Position numbers and translations under genes: made by a program | Notes under the pieces: model-generated | Database searches by the model: none | Told to the model about the DNA's origin: nothing | Seen by the model: the letters and a program-made list of their open reading frames with translations, nothing else | In this document: piece by piece, positions 24,418 to 34,328 of the stretch | Layout of the letters: every line of letters starts with the position of its first letter | Numbering within the stretch: position 1 is the first letter of the stretch | Source: Lentisphaerae bacterium RIFOXYA12_64_32 | GTDB lineage: Bacteria; Verrucomicrobiota; Lentisphaeria; Oligosphaerales; YB12-FULL-65-16 | Length of the DNA stretch: 64,000 nt | Reading direction: 5' to 3' | Assembly (NCBI GenBank): GCA_001803235.1 | Contig: MHBL01000443.1 | Coordinates: 1-64,000 of the forward strand

Positions 24418-25224
24418 TTACCGCTTTGCCGCGGCGGCGTCCGGCTCGCCTCTCGGCGTGATACCGAAGAACCGTCTGCCGTTCTCCGTTGTGAGACGGG
24501 CCGTTTCCTCAAACGATAGGCCGCGGAGCGCGGCAACGCAACGGACAATGTCGGGCAGGTAGGCGGGCTGATTGCGCCTGCCGCGGTACGGCACGGGTGC
24601 CAGCCAGGGCGCGTCCGTTTCGACGAGGAGCCGATCGAGCGGCACGTTGCGGAGCACCTCGCGGACGTTCTCGCCCTTGGGGAACGTTGCGATACCATTG
24701 AAGGCGAGGAAGGCACCCATGGCCAGGAACGTCTCGGCCTCCGCCGGGCTGCCGGTGAAGCTGTGGAGTTCGAAGCGGAGTCCCGTGGCCTGGAACTCCC
24801 GCAGCATGGCGACGCAGTCCGGGAACGCCTCGCGGCAGTGGATGATGGCGGGCCGCGCTTCCGCGACGGCCATCTCCAGGAACTTCCCGAAGACCTGCCG
24901 CTGCACCTCTCGTGGCGAGTGGTCGTAGTGGTAGTCCAGGCCGATCTCACCGACGGCGACGACGCCGGGTTGGTGCAGCAGGGCGCGGAACAGCTCGATG
25001 TCGCCGCCAAGGGTTGATGCCTCGTGGGGATGCAGGCCGGAGGCGGCATACACTCCCGGTTCCTGCTGTGCCAGGCGCCGTGCCTGTTCGGCCGTGGCCA
25101 GAGTTCCGCCCGCGACCAGGAACAGGCCGACGCCCGCCTCCCGGGCGGCGGCGAACAACGGCGGCGGATGGTCGTCGGGATCGAGGTGCAGGTGCGTGTC
25201 AAACAGGGGCGCCAGTGATTGCAT
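24418..25224 (-). CDS. tatD: TatD-family metal-dependent DNase
   Basis: The 268-residue TIM-barrel protein begins MQSLAPLFDTHLHLD with the first H-x-H metal site, then shows VGEIGLDYHYDHS, IIHCREAF, FELHSFTG and LLVETDAPWLAP, all hallmarks of TatD/YcfH nucleases. TatD proteins are 3'-5' exonucleases or AP endonucleases with roles in DNA repair. The start at 25224 is set by homology; the longer frame upstream is not conserved-looking. It lies 61 bp downstream of the fucosidase start on the same strand. Confidence 0.92.
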   Translation of the reverse strand: MQSLAPLFDTHLHLDPDDHPPPLFAAAREAGVGLFLVAGGTLATAEQARRLAQQEPGVYAASGLHPHEASTLGGDIELFRALLHQPGVVAVGEIGLDYHYDHSPREVQRQVFGKFLEMAVAEARPAIIHCREAFPDCVAMLREFQATGLRFELHSFTGSPAEAETFLAMGAFLAFNGIATFPKGENVREVLRNVPLDRLLVETDAPWLAPVPYRGRRNQPAYLPDIVRCVAALRGLSFEETARLTTENGRRFFGITPRGEPDAAAAKR

Positions 25225-25240
25225 GGCGTTCCGTGCGGGG

Positions 25241-25720
25241 TTACGCGCCGGGCGGTTGGCGCTTGCCTGGGTGGCTCGGGGCGGGCATGAACACGGTGTC
25301 GTGCTCCTCCTGGTCGTGGCCAGGGAGCGTGAGCCGTCCGTGCCGGACATCGGTTCTGCGGGCCGGACGTGCGCCGCCTTCGGTCATCTTGGCGAGGGCG
25401 GTCACGACATTCTGCAGTTGCAGCTTGCCCTCCTGGTTCTCGGGTTCGGATACGGCACCGCAGTGATGCAGAATGTCCTGGATCGAGGCACAGCCGTACG
25501 CAAAAGCCTGCGCGTCCTCCAGGCAGCGTTGGCGGTCTGCCAGGTTGGTTCTGCCGTTGGCTTCGGCGATGCACCGCGGCACGGTCTGGGACTCCAACAG
25601 CAACTGGCTGCGCGCATGGCGGTGTTCGTCACCGATGCGGGACGCGAGGCTGAAGGCCCAAACGGCGTACTCGAGGGCCGCGGTGTAGACGTCGGTTTTC
25701 TCGTGATCAAATTGTATCAT
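25241..25720 (-). CDS. Four-helix-bundle protein (23S rRNA IVP-like)
   Basis: The N-terminal ~115 residues match the four-helix-bundle family: HEKTDVYTAALEYAVWAFSL, SQLLLESQTVPRCIAEANGR and AYGCASIQDIL. These genes were first noted inside 23S rRNA intervening sequences but mostly occur as free genes, as here; function unknown. The last ~40 residues are polar and low in complexity. It lies 16 bp upstream of tatD on the same strand, so co-transcription is likely. Confidence 0.75.
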   Translation of the reverse strand: MIQFDHEKTDVYTAALEYAVWAFSLASRIGDEHRHARSQLLLESQTVPRCIAEANGRTNLADRQRCLEDAQAFAYGCASIQDILHHCGAVSEPENQEGKLQLQNVVTALAKMTEGGARPARRTDVRHGRLTLPGHDQEEHDTVFMPAPSHPGKRQPPGA

Positions 25721-25815
25721 TGGACGGAACCCCCTCTCACGTTTGGCGGCAACGCAACGGCCGGACGGAACGTGCAGACGTGAGGGCTCAGGTGAAGCGC
25801 CCTGCCGAGTGTGTC

Positions 25816-26778
25816 CTAAAAGAATTTGCGGACGTAGTATTTCTTCTGCAGTTCCTCGATGAAGGCCCTGTACCGGGACCGCTCTTCTGTCTGGCGCAGG
25901 ATATCTTCGATTCGGGACCGGAGTGCGTCGTCCAGTGCTTGGGCAGTGCCGCCTTGGCGGGCGACGAGGTTGAGGAAGACCGCGCCGTCGTCGTTCCTGA
26001 GCGGTGCCGACACGCTGCCCGGTTTCACGTCCTTCAGGCCTTCGACGAACCGGGGACTGATCTCATCCAACGCCAGCCACCCCAGGTCGCCTTCCTTCTC
26101 CGCGGTCGGGTCTTCGGAGAACTCCCGTGCCAGGTCGCCGAACGCGATTCCCCGGGCGATGCGGTCCTGGACGGTTTTCACAGTCTCCTCCAGGTTGGCC
26201 GCGTAGCGTCCCTGCTTGCGCAGTTGAATGATCTGCAGGTGCAGCGCGGGCTTGGTGCCAAACTCGAACTTGTGCTTTTCGTAATACTCCTGAATCATGG
26301 TCGGGGAGATGTGAACGGCACGGAACACCTTTTCCTGCAGCAAGAGTTCCACGGCGAGGCTACGGGTGGCTTTCTCCTCGAATTCGGCCATGTTGGTATT
26401 TTGTGACAGGAGGGCCTTCTCGAACTGGCGCCGGTCGCCGCCGGTACGGGACACGACGACGCGGTCGATCCGCTTCTGGACCAGATCGCGCGGAACACGA
26501 CCGCCCAGTTCCTTGAACTCGGCGTAGATCAACTCCTCCTCGATAAGCTTCTGGGCCGCGGCCTTGCGCAGTTCGACGATCCGTTTCTGCAGGTCCTCGC
26601 CTTCATACTTCTCCCGAAGCTGCAATTCCGCCGGCATGGTCTCCTGGTGCAGATCGAAGACCGTGATGATCTTGTCGATGACAATGGCGGCCACTGCGTC
26701 GGTGTAACCGGCCGCCAGAGCGATTCCGCCCAGCGCGAGGGAACCGAGCCAGGTGCATGCGATCAGAACCCGTTTCAT
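25816..26778 (-). CDS. SurA/PpiC-like peptidyl-prolyl isomerase, secreted
   Basis: A signal peptide (KRVLIACTWLGSLALGGIAL) is followed by a SurA-N-like helical domain with KLIEEELIYAEFKELGG and a parvulin core with FGDLAREFSEDPTAEKEGDL and PRFVEGLKDVKPGSVSAPLR. The role is folding of exported proteins in the periplasm. GGAGG lies 5 bp before the ATG at 26778, so that start is chosen over an in-frame ATG 12 bp upstream that itself overlaps the GGAGG. A C-terminal coiled helix ends with YYVRKFF. It is transcribed away from prfB. Confidence 0.85.
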   Translation of the reverse strand: MKRVLIACTWLGSLALGGIALAAGYTDAVAAIVIDKIITVFDLHQETMPAELQLREKYEGEDLQKRIVELRKAAAQKLIEEELIYAEFKELGGRVPRDLVQKRIDRVVVSRTGGDRRQFEKALLSQNTNMAEFEEKATRSLAVELLLQEKVFRAVHISPTMIQEYYEKHKFEFGTKPALHLQIIQLRKQGRYAANLEETVKTVQDRIARGIAFGDLAREFSEDPTAEKEGDLGWLALDEISPRFVEGLKDVKPGSVSAPLRNDDGAVFLNLVARQGGTAQALDDALRSRIEDILRQTEERSRYRAFIEELQKKYYVRKFF

Positions 26779-27233
26779 CATTTCCTCCATAGGTCCGCGA
26801 GTCGACTCATGACTTCACGGCGGTGATACCCACAACACGTCGTACCGCCGACAGTGACTCGTCGTCGGACAACAACTGATCCGCTGTCGTTGCCGGGTTC
26901 CCCTGCAACGCTGTGCCGGGTTCCGTGCGGGGTTCGCAAGGCGACGCAATACGCGCGTCAAGATAGCATAACAACGGCAAATTGCGACGGGTACATGGGA
27001 TTTGAAAAACCGGAAAAACGTCGTATGGTCTAAACGCTCTCGTACCTTGATGTTTCATATCACGTGCCAGCCGTCAAAGGGGTGCGTTGATTCTGCCCGG
27101 AAACCGGGAGACGGGGGCGCGTGGACGCGACCACATATGGAACAGATTCCGGGCCCATACGTGGAGCGTTTGCACCTTCGTAGGCACCCGATCGACGCGC
27201 CCCGTGGCCGGGCCGAAGCTCAAAGGTACGACC
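26779..27233. other. Divergent intergenic region between the isomerase and prfB
   Basis: These ~455 bp must hold promoters for both divergent genes. No open frame here has recognisable homology. An AT-richer patch around 26955-27060 is the likeliest promoter area for prfB, but no -35/-10 pair stands out, and no small RNA or riboswitch could be recognised. Confidence 0.45.
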
Positions 27234-28347
27234 ATGACTTTGGAAGAACTGCAGCAGCAAGGGGTTGCCGCCAAGAAGCGGCTGGAACACCTGCGGGGGT
27301 TTCTTTGACGTCCCCAACAAGGAAGCCCATCTGACGTCTCTTGAAGAGAAGATGATCAGCCCCACGTTCTGGGACCGGCGCGAGGAGGCCCAGGGGGTCA
27401 TCGCCGGCGTCAGCGCCCTCAAGGCTGTTCTGGAACCGTTCCGGAAGGTTGCTGCGCAGGCCGAAGACTTGGCGGTGGCCGTCGAACTGGCGGCCATGGA
27501 CGGACCGGAGTCGGACCTGCTCGCTGAAGCCGTGACGGCGAGCGCGGATCTCACCAAGGCGTTGGACCGACTCGAACTGGTCAGCTTCTTGTCCGGGAAG
27601 ATGGACCGGAACAACGCGTTTTTCTCCATCCATGCCGGTGCGGGCGGGACCGAGTCCTGCGACTGGGCCGAGATGCTGTTCCGAATGTACACGCACTGGT
27701 TCGATCGCCGTGGATTCGGTTACGAGGTGGTAGACTGCCAACCGGGCGACGAAGCCGGTATCCGGAACGTGACCTTGACGGTTACCGGTGAATTCGCCCA
27801 CGGCTACGTGAAAGGCGAGCGAGGGGTACACCGGTTGGTGCGCATCTCGCCGTTTGACGCGAACAAGCGGCGCCACACGTCGTTTGCGGCGGTCGACGTC
27901 ATGCCGGAAATTGCCGACGACATTGAGATCGAGATCAACGAGAACGACCTGCGCGTGGACACCTATCACAGCAGCGGCGCCGGTGGGCAGAACGTGAACA
28001 AGACCGCCAGTGCGGTACGGCTCACCCATCTGCCCACGGGGATCGTGGTCGCCTGCCAGGCGGAGCGGTCCCAGCACAAGAATCGGCACAAGGCCATGAA
28101 GCTGCTGCGCGCCAAACTGTACGAACTCGCGGAGCAGAAACGCGAAAAGGAACTCGCCGCGCACCACGGTGAACAAGCCGAGAACGCCTGGGGCAGCCAG
28201 ATCCGCTCCTATGTGCTGCAACCCTACCAGTTGGTCAAGGACCTGCGCACCGACGTGGAGACCAGCAATGTGAATGCCGTGCTCGACGGGGACCTGGATC
28301 GGTTTGTCGAGGCGTTCCTGAAGACCTCGAAGCCGGCCCGGAGTTGA
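27234..28347 (+). CDS. prfB: Peptide chain release factor 2, with programmed +1 frameshift
   Basis: The first 24 codons (from MTLEELQQQG to LRGFL) end at an in-frame TGA at 27306-27308. The slippery site CTTTGAC is preceded by a GGGGG Shine-Dalgarno-like run (27294-27298), exactly as in the autoregulated RF2 gene of many bacteria. Skipping one base continues with DVPNKEAHLTSLEE to 28347, giving a protein of ~370 residues. The catalytic GGQ motif lies in SSGAGGQNVNKTASAVRL. RF2 recognises UGA and UAA; scarcity of RF2 raises frameshifting at its own UGA. Confidence 0.96.
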
Positions 28348-28523
28348 GGAATGGGGAGGGGGGACGCGGGAGCATGTGAGCGAGTGAGTGTGTGGGGACG
28401 GGTGTTCAGCGTTCGGTGTTCAGAGGATCCCTCCCTCGACCCTCGTCCCTCGGACCGCGGCGTCAGAGACGACCCGCCCATCGGACGGACCGATATCCAT
28501 ATCAAGTTGAGGAGACAAGATCC

Positions 28524-30509
28524 ATGACCGTTGACGCTACCTACCGCAAGGCCGTAGACACCGTTCGCCTGCTCGCCGCCGACGGCGTGGAGAAAGCCGA
28601 TTCCGGGCACCCGGGCATGCCCATGGGCTGTGCGGACTTCGCATTCACGCTCTGGTACCAGTTTCTGCGCCACAATCCGGCTGACCCGAAGTGGCTGGGG
28701 CGCGACCGGTTCGTTTTGTCCGCCGGGCATGGCTCCATGCTCATCTACTCGCTGCTGCATTTGTTCGGCTACGATGTGACGCTCGACGATCTGAAGCAGT
28801 TCCGGCAGTGGCAGAGCAAGACGCCGGGGCATCCGGAGTACGGCCACACGCCCGGGGTCGAAGTGACCACCGGGCCGCTGAGTACAGGGTTGTGCACCAG
28901 CGTGGGCCTGGCCATGGGCGCGAAACAGATGGCCGCCCGTTTGGAGAACGAGGACCTGTTCGACCAGCGCATCTTCGTGTTGGCCAGCGATGGCGACATG
29001 ATGGAAGGCGGCTCGCACGAGGCGGGGTCGTTGGCCGGACATCAGAAGCTGGACAACCTGATCGTGTTCTATGACGACAACTCGATCAGCATCGATGGCT
29101 CGACGGCGTTGGCGTTCTCCGAGGACGTGGGGAAGCGCTTCGAGGCGTACGGCTGGCAAGTGACGCGCGTCAACGGCCAGGATGTGGCGCAGATCGCTGC
29201 CGCGGTCAAGGACGCCATTGCTGCCAAGGGCAAGCCGAAACTGATCGTCGGTAAGACGACCATCGGATTCGGCGCCCCCAAGAAGGCGGGCAGCGAGAAA
29301 TCGCATGGCGCGCCGCTCGGCAAGGAAGAACTGGCCGGGGCCAAGAAGGCTTTCGGGTTTCCCGAGAATGAGTCGTTCTACGTCCCCGCCGACGTGCGCC
29401 AGTTGTGCACGGCCCGGATCGCGGAACTGCAGAAGGTGGCGGCGGAGTGGGACCGGAAACTGGCCGCGTTCCGCACCGCGAAACCCGAGAAAGCTGTCCT
29501 GATGGACCAGCTTCTGAGCAAGGCGGTCCCGGCGAACATCCTGGAGGAACTGCTCAAGGCGGTGCCGGAGAAGGACGTCGCCAGTCGCGCATCGAACGGG
29601 GCCATCATGCAGAAGGTGGCGGCGCTGGTGCCGTCGCTGACCGGCGGTTCTGCCGACCTGAACCCGTCGACCGTGACCTACCTGACGGCCGACCAGGATT
29701 TCTCGCCCGCGAACCGCGCGGCGCGAAACATCCGGTACGGCGTGCGCGAAATGGTTATGGGGCTGTCCGCCAATGGCTTGGCGCTGTACGGCGCGGCGGT
29801 GCCGTTCACGGCCACGTTCGCCGTCTTCTCCGATTTCATGAAGCCGGCGCTGCGGCTGGCGTCGATCCAGAAGCTCCGGGTCGTGTTCGTCTACACGCAC
29901 GACTCGATTTTTGTCGGCGAGGACGGCCCGACGCACCAGCCGATCGAGCACCTGCTCATGTGCCGGTCCATTCCCGGGATGACGGTCATCCGTCCGGCCG
30001 AGTCGCATGAGGTGGCGCACGCCTGGGCCGTGGCCCTTAAGAGCAATGGCCCGGTCGTGCTGTTCCTGACCCGGCAGAACTTGAAGAATTTCACCCCCGA
30101 GCAGTGTGCGAATATCCAGTTGGCGCGCGGCGCCTACGTGCTGAGCGAAGACCCGGGGTTCGACCTGGTGCTGATCGGCACCGGTTCGGAGGTTACGCCG
30201 GCGGAGCAGACGGCGCAACTCCTGCGCCAGGGCGGCCGCAAGGTGCGCGTCGTGTCCATGCCGAGCTGGGAGCTGTTCGACCGCCAGGACCAGGCCTATC
30301 GCGACAGCGTGCTGCCGCCCGCTGTCACGGCCCGCGTCAGCATCGAGGCTGGTACGACGATCGGCTGGGACAAGTACGTGGGCAGCAAGGGCCTGAAAAT
30401 CGGGTTGGACCACTTCGGCGACTCCGCGCCGTACAAGATCCTCATCGAGAAGTACGGCCTGGCGCCCGAGGCCATGGCCGCCCGCATCGGGAAGCATTTC
30501 GGGGGGTGA
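28524..30509 (+). CDS. tkt: Transketolase
   Basis: The 661-residue thiamine-diphosphate enzyme shows the transketolase landmarks: ADSGHPGMPMGCADF, DRFVLSAGHGSMLIYSLLHL, the ThDP motif LASDGDMMEGGSHEA and TTIGFGAPKKAGSEKSHGAP. The pyrimidine domain has THDSIFVGEDGPTHQPIEHL. It interconverts pentose and hexose phosphates in the non-oxidative pentose phosphate pathway. GAGGAG precedes the ATG, in a GAGGAGACAAGA leader of a type seen upstream of several genes in this window. The length is normal. Confidence 0.97.
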   Translation: MTVDATYRKAVDTVRLLAADGVEKADSGHPGMPMGCADFAFTLWYQFLRHNPADPKWLGRDRFVLSAGHGSMLIYSLLHLFGYDVTLDDLKQFRQWQSKTPGHPEYGHTPGVEVTTGPLSTGLCTSVGLAMGAKQMAARLENEDLFDQRIFVLASDGDMMEGGSHEAGSLAGHQKLDNLIVFYDDNSISIDGSTALAFSEDVGKRFEAYGWQVTRVNGQDVAQIAAAVKDAIAAKGKPKLIVGKTTIGFGAPKKAGSEKSHGAPLGKEELAGAKKAFGFPENESFYVPADVRQLCTARIAELQKVAAEWDRKLAAFRTAKPEKAVLMDQLLSKAVPANILEELLKAVPEKDVASRASNGAIMQKVAALVPSLTGGSADLNPSTVTYLTADQDFSPANRAARNIRYGVREMVMGLSANGLALYGAAVPFTATFAVFSDFMKPALRLASIQKLRVVFVYTHDSIFVGEDGPTHQPIEHLLMCRSIPGMTVIRPAESHEVAHAWAVALKSNGPVVLFLTRQNLKNFTPEQCANIQLARGAYVLSEDPGFDLVLIGTGSEVTPAEQTAQLLRQGGRKVRVVSMPSWELFDRQDQAYRDSVLPPAVTARVSIEAGTTIGWDKYVGSKGLKIGLDHFGDSAPYKILIEKYGLAPEAMAARIGKHFGG

Positions 30510-30532
30510 TTGTCGAGGGCCGCAGCGGTTCC

Positions 30533-30562
30533 TTGGAGCGCCCGCGTCCTCGCGGGCTCCGG
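30533..30562 (+). repeat. 30-bp GC-rich palindromic repeat, third copy
   Basis: The core GCCCGCGTCCTCGCGGGC is the same as in the pair at 22889-22969. It lies 23 bp after the transketolase stop codon, where it could form an mRNA 3' stem. Confidence 0.65.
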
Positions 30563-30621
30563 ACGGCGGACGGGAGTTCAGGCAAACGGGGTAGTCAACG
30601 ATGATGAGAGGAACGCACAAC

Positions 30622-31515
30622 ATGCAATCCAGGATGGTGATGCTCGCGAGCGCGGTGGCCGGACTGGGTCTGTGGGTGAACACGGCAACGGCACAGGCGC
30701 CGGCCAAGGCCGCCCCGGCGGCACTCAAACCCGCATCCGAGGAAGTCAAGAAGGAGATTCAGGCGATCCTGGACACCTACAAACCCATCCTGGAGATGGA
30801 CTTCCAAGTCAAAGTGAAGTCGCAGGAAATCAACAATGTCTTTGCGGCGCAGATGCCGAAGGACTCGCCCATGCCCATCGCGCTGGACCATTTCCTGCTG
30901 ACGTTCAAAGGCGGCCAAGCCACAGTGCAGTTGAAGTTCGCGAACATGGCGCCGGCCATGGAGGAGATGATTGCCGCGCAGATGCAGGCCAACCCGAATT
31001 CGCCGTTCAGCAGCGCCATTGCCGAGATGACCTACCAGTTCCCCGGCAAGGCCATCGAGTTGCTGCTGCAGAAGGATTTCGGCGTGGCCAAGGAGACGCC
31101 GGAAGTGCTCGACGTCGAGGTCCGCAACCTCGATGAAGCCTATGGCGGCACCCAGAAGCTCAAGGCCATGCGGGTGCGGTTCGACCGCAAGAAACACGTC
31201 GTCAGCATGGTGCGCTTCGGCTTCGAGGGCAAGAAAGGCGCCATGGTGGCGCTGCAGTACAAGCCGATGATCGTTCCCGGCCACGAGGGCCTGGTCCTGC
31301 TGCAAAGCCAGGCATCCATTGACCAGACAGCCTTCATGGCGCAAGGGCCGCAAGGCCAGCAACAGGGCTTCCCGCAGAAGATGACCGTCACCTACTCGGA
31401 CTACAAGTTCGACGCGGTCGACGAAGCGAAGGGCGAAGCCAAACCCGAGGCCAAGCCGGACGCAAAACCCGCGGCAAAACCCGACGCTCCGGCCGCTGCG
31501 GAGGACAAGTGGTGA
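30622..31515 (+). CDS. Secreted protein of unknown function with lysine/proline-rich tail
   Basis: I do not recognise the family. A signal peptide (MVMLASAVAGLGLWVNTATA) precedes ~230 residues of mixed structure beginning LKPASEEVKKEIQAILDTYK. The last ~30 residues repeat E/D-A-K-P units (EAKPEAKPDAKPAAKPDA), a flexible linker-like tail. The start at 30622 is preferred over one 21 bp upstream because AGAGGA fits it better. The product is likely periplasmic. It is followed by 149 bp without a gene before cas3. Confidence 0.6.
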   Translation: MQSRMVMLASAVAGLGLWVNTATAQAPAKAAPAALKPASEEVKKEIQAILDTYKPILEMDFQVKVKSQEINNVFAAQMPKDSPMPIALDHFLLTFKGGQATVQLKFANMAPAMEEMIAAQMQANPNSPFSSAIAEMTYQFPGKAIELLLQKDFGVAKETPEVLDVEVRNLDEAYGGTQKLKAMRVRFDRKKHVVSMVRFGFEGKKGAMVALQYKPMIVPGHEGLVLLQSQASIDQTAFMAQGPQGQQQGFPQKMTVTYSDYKFDAVDEAKGEAKPEAKPDAKPAAKPDAPAAAEDKW

Positions 31516-31664
31516 GGGGCGGGCAGAGGCGATTGCGTGGGGGGGCGCTTTGTTCAGGTGACGCGCCGTGCAACGGCCGGGGGGGTGGAGGTCGGGTGTC
31601 GGGGACCCCGGAATGATGGGTTGGCGGCAGACGGCGTGTGCCGTCCGCATAGGGGAGTTGTCCG

Positions 31665-34328
31665 GTGCCTTTGCCGAGGGGAACACGAGGTGATGCGCGG
31701 CGGGAGTCGTCGGACGCGCCGCGACACGAGGACTGCTGGGCCAAGACCACGCCCGGCGGAAGGCCGGGCATCTCCGTCTCGCAGCACTGCCGTACAGCGG
31801 GCACGATTGCCAGGCTGCTGGTCGGATCGTTGCCCGGATCGCTTCGCGCTGCCATGCGGGCGGACGCCGCAATCTCCCTGGCAGCCCTGCATGACGTGGG
31901 GAAAGTCTGCCCAGGGTTCCAAGCCAAGTGCGCGGAGTGGCTGAGCCGGCAGGGGCTCGAGGACACGGCAGTCCACTGGCACGGCGTCGAACCCGACCAC
32001 GCCAAGGTCAGCCAGAAAACGCTGCAGGGCATTATCGGCGACCACTCACCGTTGCGCTATTGGGCTGCCATTGTCGGCGCGCACCACGGCCGGCTGAAAG
32101 GGGACCGGCTTCTGCCCTTGCGCGACGGCGGCGATGCATGGGGCGCACAGCGGCGGCGCCTTGTGGAGGAAATGCTCCGCGACTTCGGACCGCTCCCCGA
32201 CGAACCGCCGCCCACGCCGGACTGTGGGCCGCTGTGGTTCGTCGCCGGGCTTGTCGCGGTCGCCGATTGGCTCGCGTCCGACGAGCGCACCTTCCCACCG
32301 TCCAAAGACCTTGCGTCCGACGAGATTGCGACCAGGGTAACGGCCCAACTCGCTCGGCTCGGCTTTGCCGCGCCGCCGACGGTTCCGCCGGACCTCGCTT
32401 TCGCCGACCTGTTCCCGGACACCCCGACCCCGAATTCCCTGCAGCAGGCAATGGCGCGGGCCGCGATACGTCCGGGTGTGTACGTCGTCGAAGGCCCAAT
32501 GGGCTGCGGCAAGACCGAGGCGGCACTCACGGCCGCGTACCGCCTTCTCAGCACCGGCCAGGCCACCGGACTGTACTTCGCGTTGCCGACGCGGACGACG
32601 AGCAACCGCATTCACCGGCGCGTCAGCGCATTCCTCGACCGGTTGGGAGGTCATGGGCGTGCCGTGCGTCTTGTCCACGGCACGTCCTGGTTGCTCGACG
32701 ACGCACCGGCGGTCGACGGTATCGAGCACGGCGAAGCGAGCCAGGGGGAGGCACGCTACGCCGGCCGCGATTGGTTCGCGTCGCCGCGTCGCGCGCTCCT
32801 CGCGCCGTTCGGCGTCGGCACGGTGGACCAGGCCTTACTCGGGGTCGTAGCCGCCAAGCACTTCTTCGTGCGCCAGTTCGGCTTGGCCGGCAAAGTCGTC
32901 GTGCTGGACGAGATCCATTCCTACGACCTCTACACCGGGACGCTGATCGACCAACTGGTCCGGCGTCTGCGCGAACTCCAGGCTACGGTCATCGTCCTCT
33001 CCGCCACGCTCACGGCCCGGCGTCGCCGCGAACTGCTCGGGCTCGCGGACTCCGCAACCGTCGAGCCGCCCTGCTCCGAATACCCGCTCTTGTCCGCCGT
33101 ACGCGATGGGGACGGCACGGCCGGTCCGTTTCAGATCGCACCGGCAGCGCCTCCGCCCAAGCGCATCAATGTCAGCATGCGCCCCGAGTCCGAACTCGCG
33201 GATGCCTGTCTCGCCCGCGCCGAACGTGGGGCGTGTGTGCTCTGGATCCGGAACACGGTCGACGACGCCCAGGCAACCTACCGGACTCTGTGTGCGCTGA
33301 ACCGGTGCGACGGGCCCGAACTCGGACTGTTGCACGCGCGGTTCCCGCAGTTCCGCCGCGACCAACTCGAAGACGACTGGATGGAGCGGCTCGGGCGTGA
33401 CGGCGCCCGACGTCCGGCACGCGGTTGCGTTCTGGTGTCGACCCAGGTCGCCGAACAGAGTGTGGACATCGATGCCGACCTGCTCATTACGGATGTGGCG
33501 CCCACCGACATGCTGCTCCAACGCCTTGGCCGGCTCTGGCGGCACGAACGAACGCGCCCTGCTGAGTGCGCAGCGCCCGAGATCTGGATCTCGGCGCCCG
33601 CGTTGGCCGCGTGCGAACTCCGCACGGCTGGGATCACGGAGATCAAGGCTGCGTTCGGCAAGAGCGCCAAGGTCTACGCGCCCTACGTCCTCGTGCGCAC
33701 GTTCGACCTGTGGCGCGAGCGTACGGTGGTGACTTTGCCGGGAGATATTCGGCCTCTGCTCGAAGCCACCTATGCCGAGCTGCCGGACGAGCCGGTGGCT
33801 TGGTGCGAACTGCGTGAGGCCATGGAAGAGCGCAAGAAGAAGCTGGCGAGTGCGGCCATCAATGCCACCGCCATGTGGGCTAACCCGGCACTCGACGACG
33901 AGGAAGGCGTCCAGACCCGCTGGGGCGACCGCCCCAGCGGGATGGTCCTGCCCCTGCCGCGGCTGCTCGCGTGGGACGGCAAGAATGGGGCGCGGTTCGA
34001 ACTGCTCAGCGGCGAGACGTGCGACGTCCGTACCGGCAAGTTCTCGTTTGCCGCCGCCAAGGCCATTCATCGCAACCTGGTCCGTGTGCCGCTCTGGACC
34101 GTCAAGCCGTTCCTCGACGCCGCTCCGGCCTGGCTGCGCGAGTACGTGACGGAGCTGGCGGTGCCCGTCAAGGTCCAGGACGGCAAGCTGCTGACCATCC
34201 CGGGTGGCGAAGATACGGGGCTGGAGTACCGACCCAACGTTGGCGTGGTGATCCGTCCCAAACCGCGTTTCGATCGTCCGGCGGGACGCTTGCGCGAAGA
34301 GGAGGACGACGATGAATCTTACGACTGA
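31665..34328 (+). CDS. cas3: Cas3, HD nuclease-helicase of the type I-E system
   Basis: The N-terminal HD nuclease domain carries the H76-D77 pair in SLAALHDVGKVCPGFQAK. The SF2 helicase follows with Walker A EGPMGCGKTEAAL, the DEAH-type box VVLDEIHSYD, motif III LSATLTARRR and motif VI STQVAEQSVDIDADLLITD. Cas3 is recruited by Cascade to nick, unwind and degrade invader DNA. The start is GTG at 31665; no ATG lies in frame near the HD domain, so the exact start is uncertain by a few codons. The 3' end overlaps cse1 by 17 bp, placing it at the head of the operon. Confidence 0.95.
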   Translation: MPLPRGTRGDARRESSDAPRHEDCWAKTTPGGRPGISVSQHCRTAGTIARLLVGSLPGSLRAAMRADAAISLAALHDVGKVCPGFQAKCAEWLSRQGLEDTAVHWHGVEPDHAKVSQKTLQGIIGDHSPLRYWAAIVGAHHGRLKGDRLLPLRDGGDAWGAQRRRLVEEMLRDFGPLPDEPPPTPDCGPLWFVAGLVAVADWLASDERTFPPSKDLASDEIATRVTAQLARLGFAAPPTVPPDLAFADLFPDTPTPNSLQQAMARAAIRPGVYVVEGPMGCGKTEAALTAAYRLLSTGQATGLYFALPTRTTSNRIHRRVSAFLDRLGGHGRAVRLVHGTSWLLDDAPAVDGIEHGEASQGEARYAGRDWFASPRRALLAPFGVGTVDQALLGVVAAKHFFVRQFGLAGKVVVLDEIHSYDLYTGTLIDQLVRRLRELQATVIVLSATLTARRRRELLGLADSATVEPPCSEYPLLSAVRDGDGTAGPFQIAPAAPPPKRINVSMRPESELADACLARAERGACVLWIRNTVDDAQATYRTLCALNRCDGPELGLLHARFPQFRRDQLEDDWMERLGRDGARRPARGCVLVSTQVAEQSVDIDADLLITDVAPTDMLLQRLGRLWRHERTRPAECAAPEIWISAPALAACELRTAGITEIKAAFGKSAKVYAPYVLVRTFDLWRERTVVTLPGDIRPLLEATYAELPDEPVAWCELREAMEERKKKLASAAINATAMWANPALDDEEGVQTRWGDRPSGMVLPLPRLLAWDGKNGARFELLSGETCDVRTGKFSFAAAKAIHRNLVRVPLWTVKPFLDAAPAWLREYVTELAVPVKVQDGKLLTIPGGEDTGLEYRPNVGVVIRPKPRFDRPAGRLREEEDDDESYD

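Noticed and set aside
28224-30749. An 841-codon minus-strand frame opposite transketolase
   Set aside because: Transketolase is unambiguous, and the antisense frame is a by-product of high GC.
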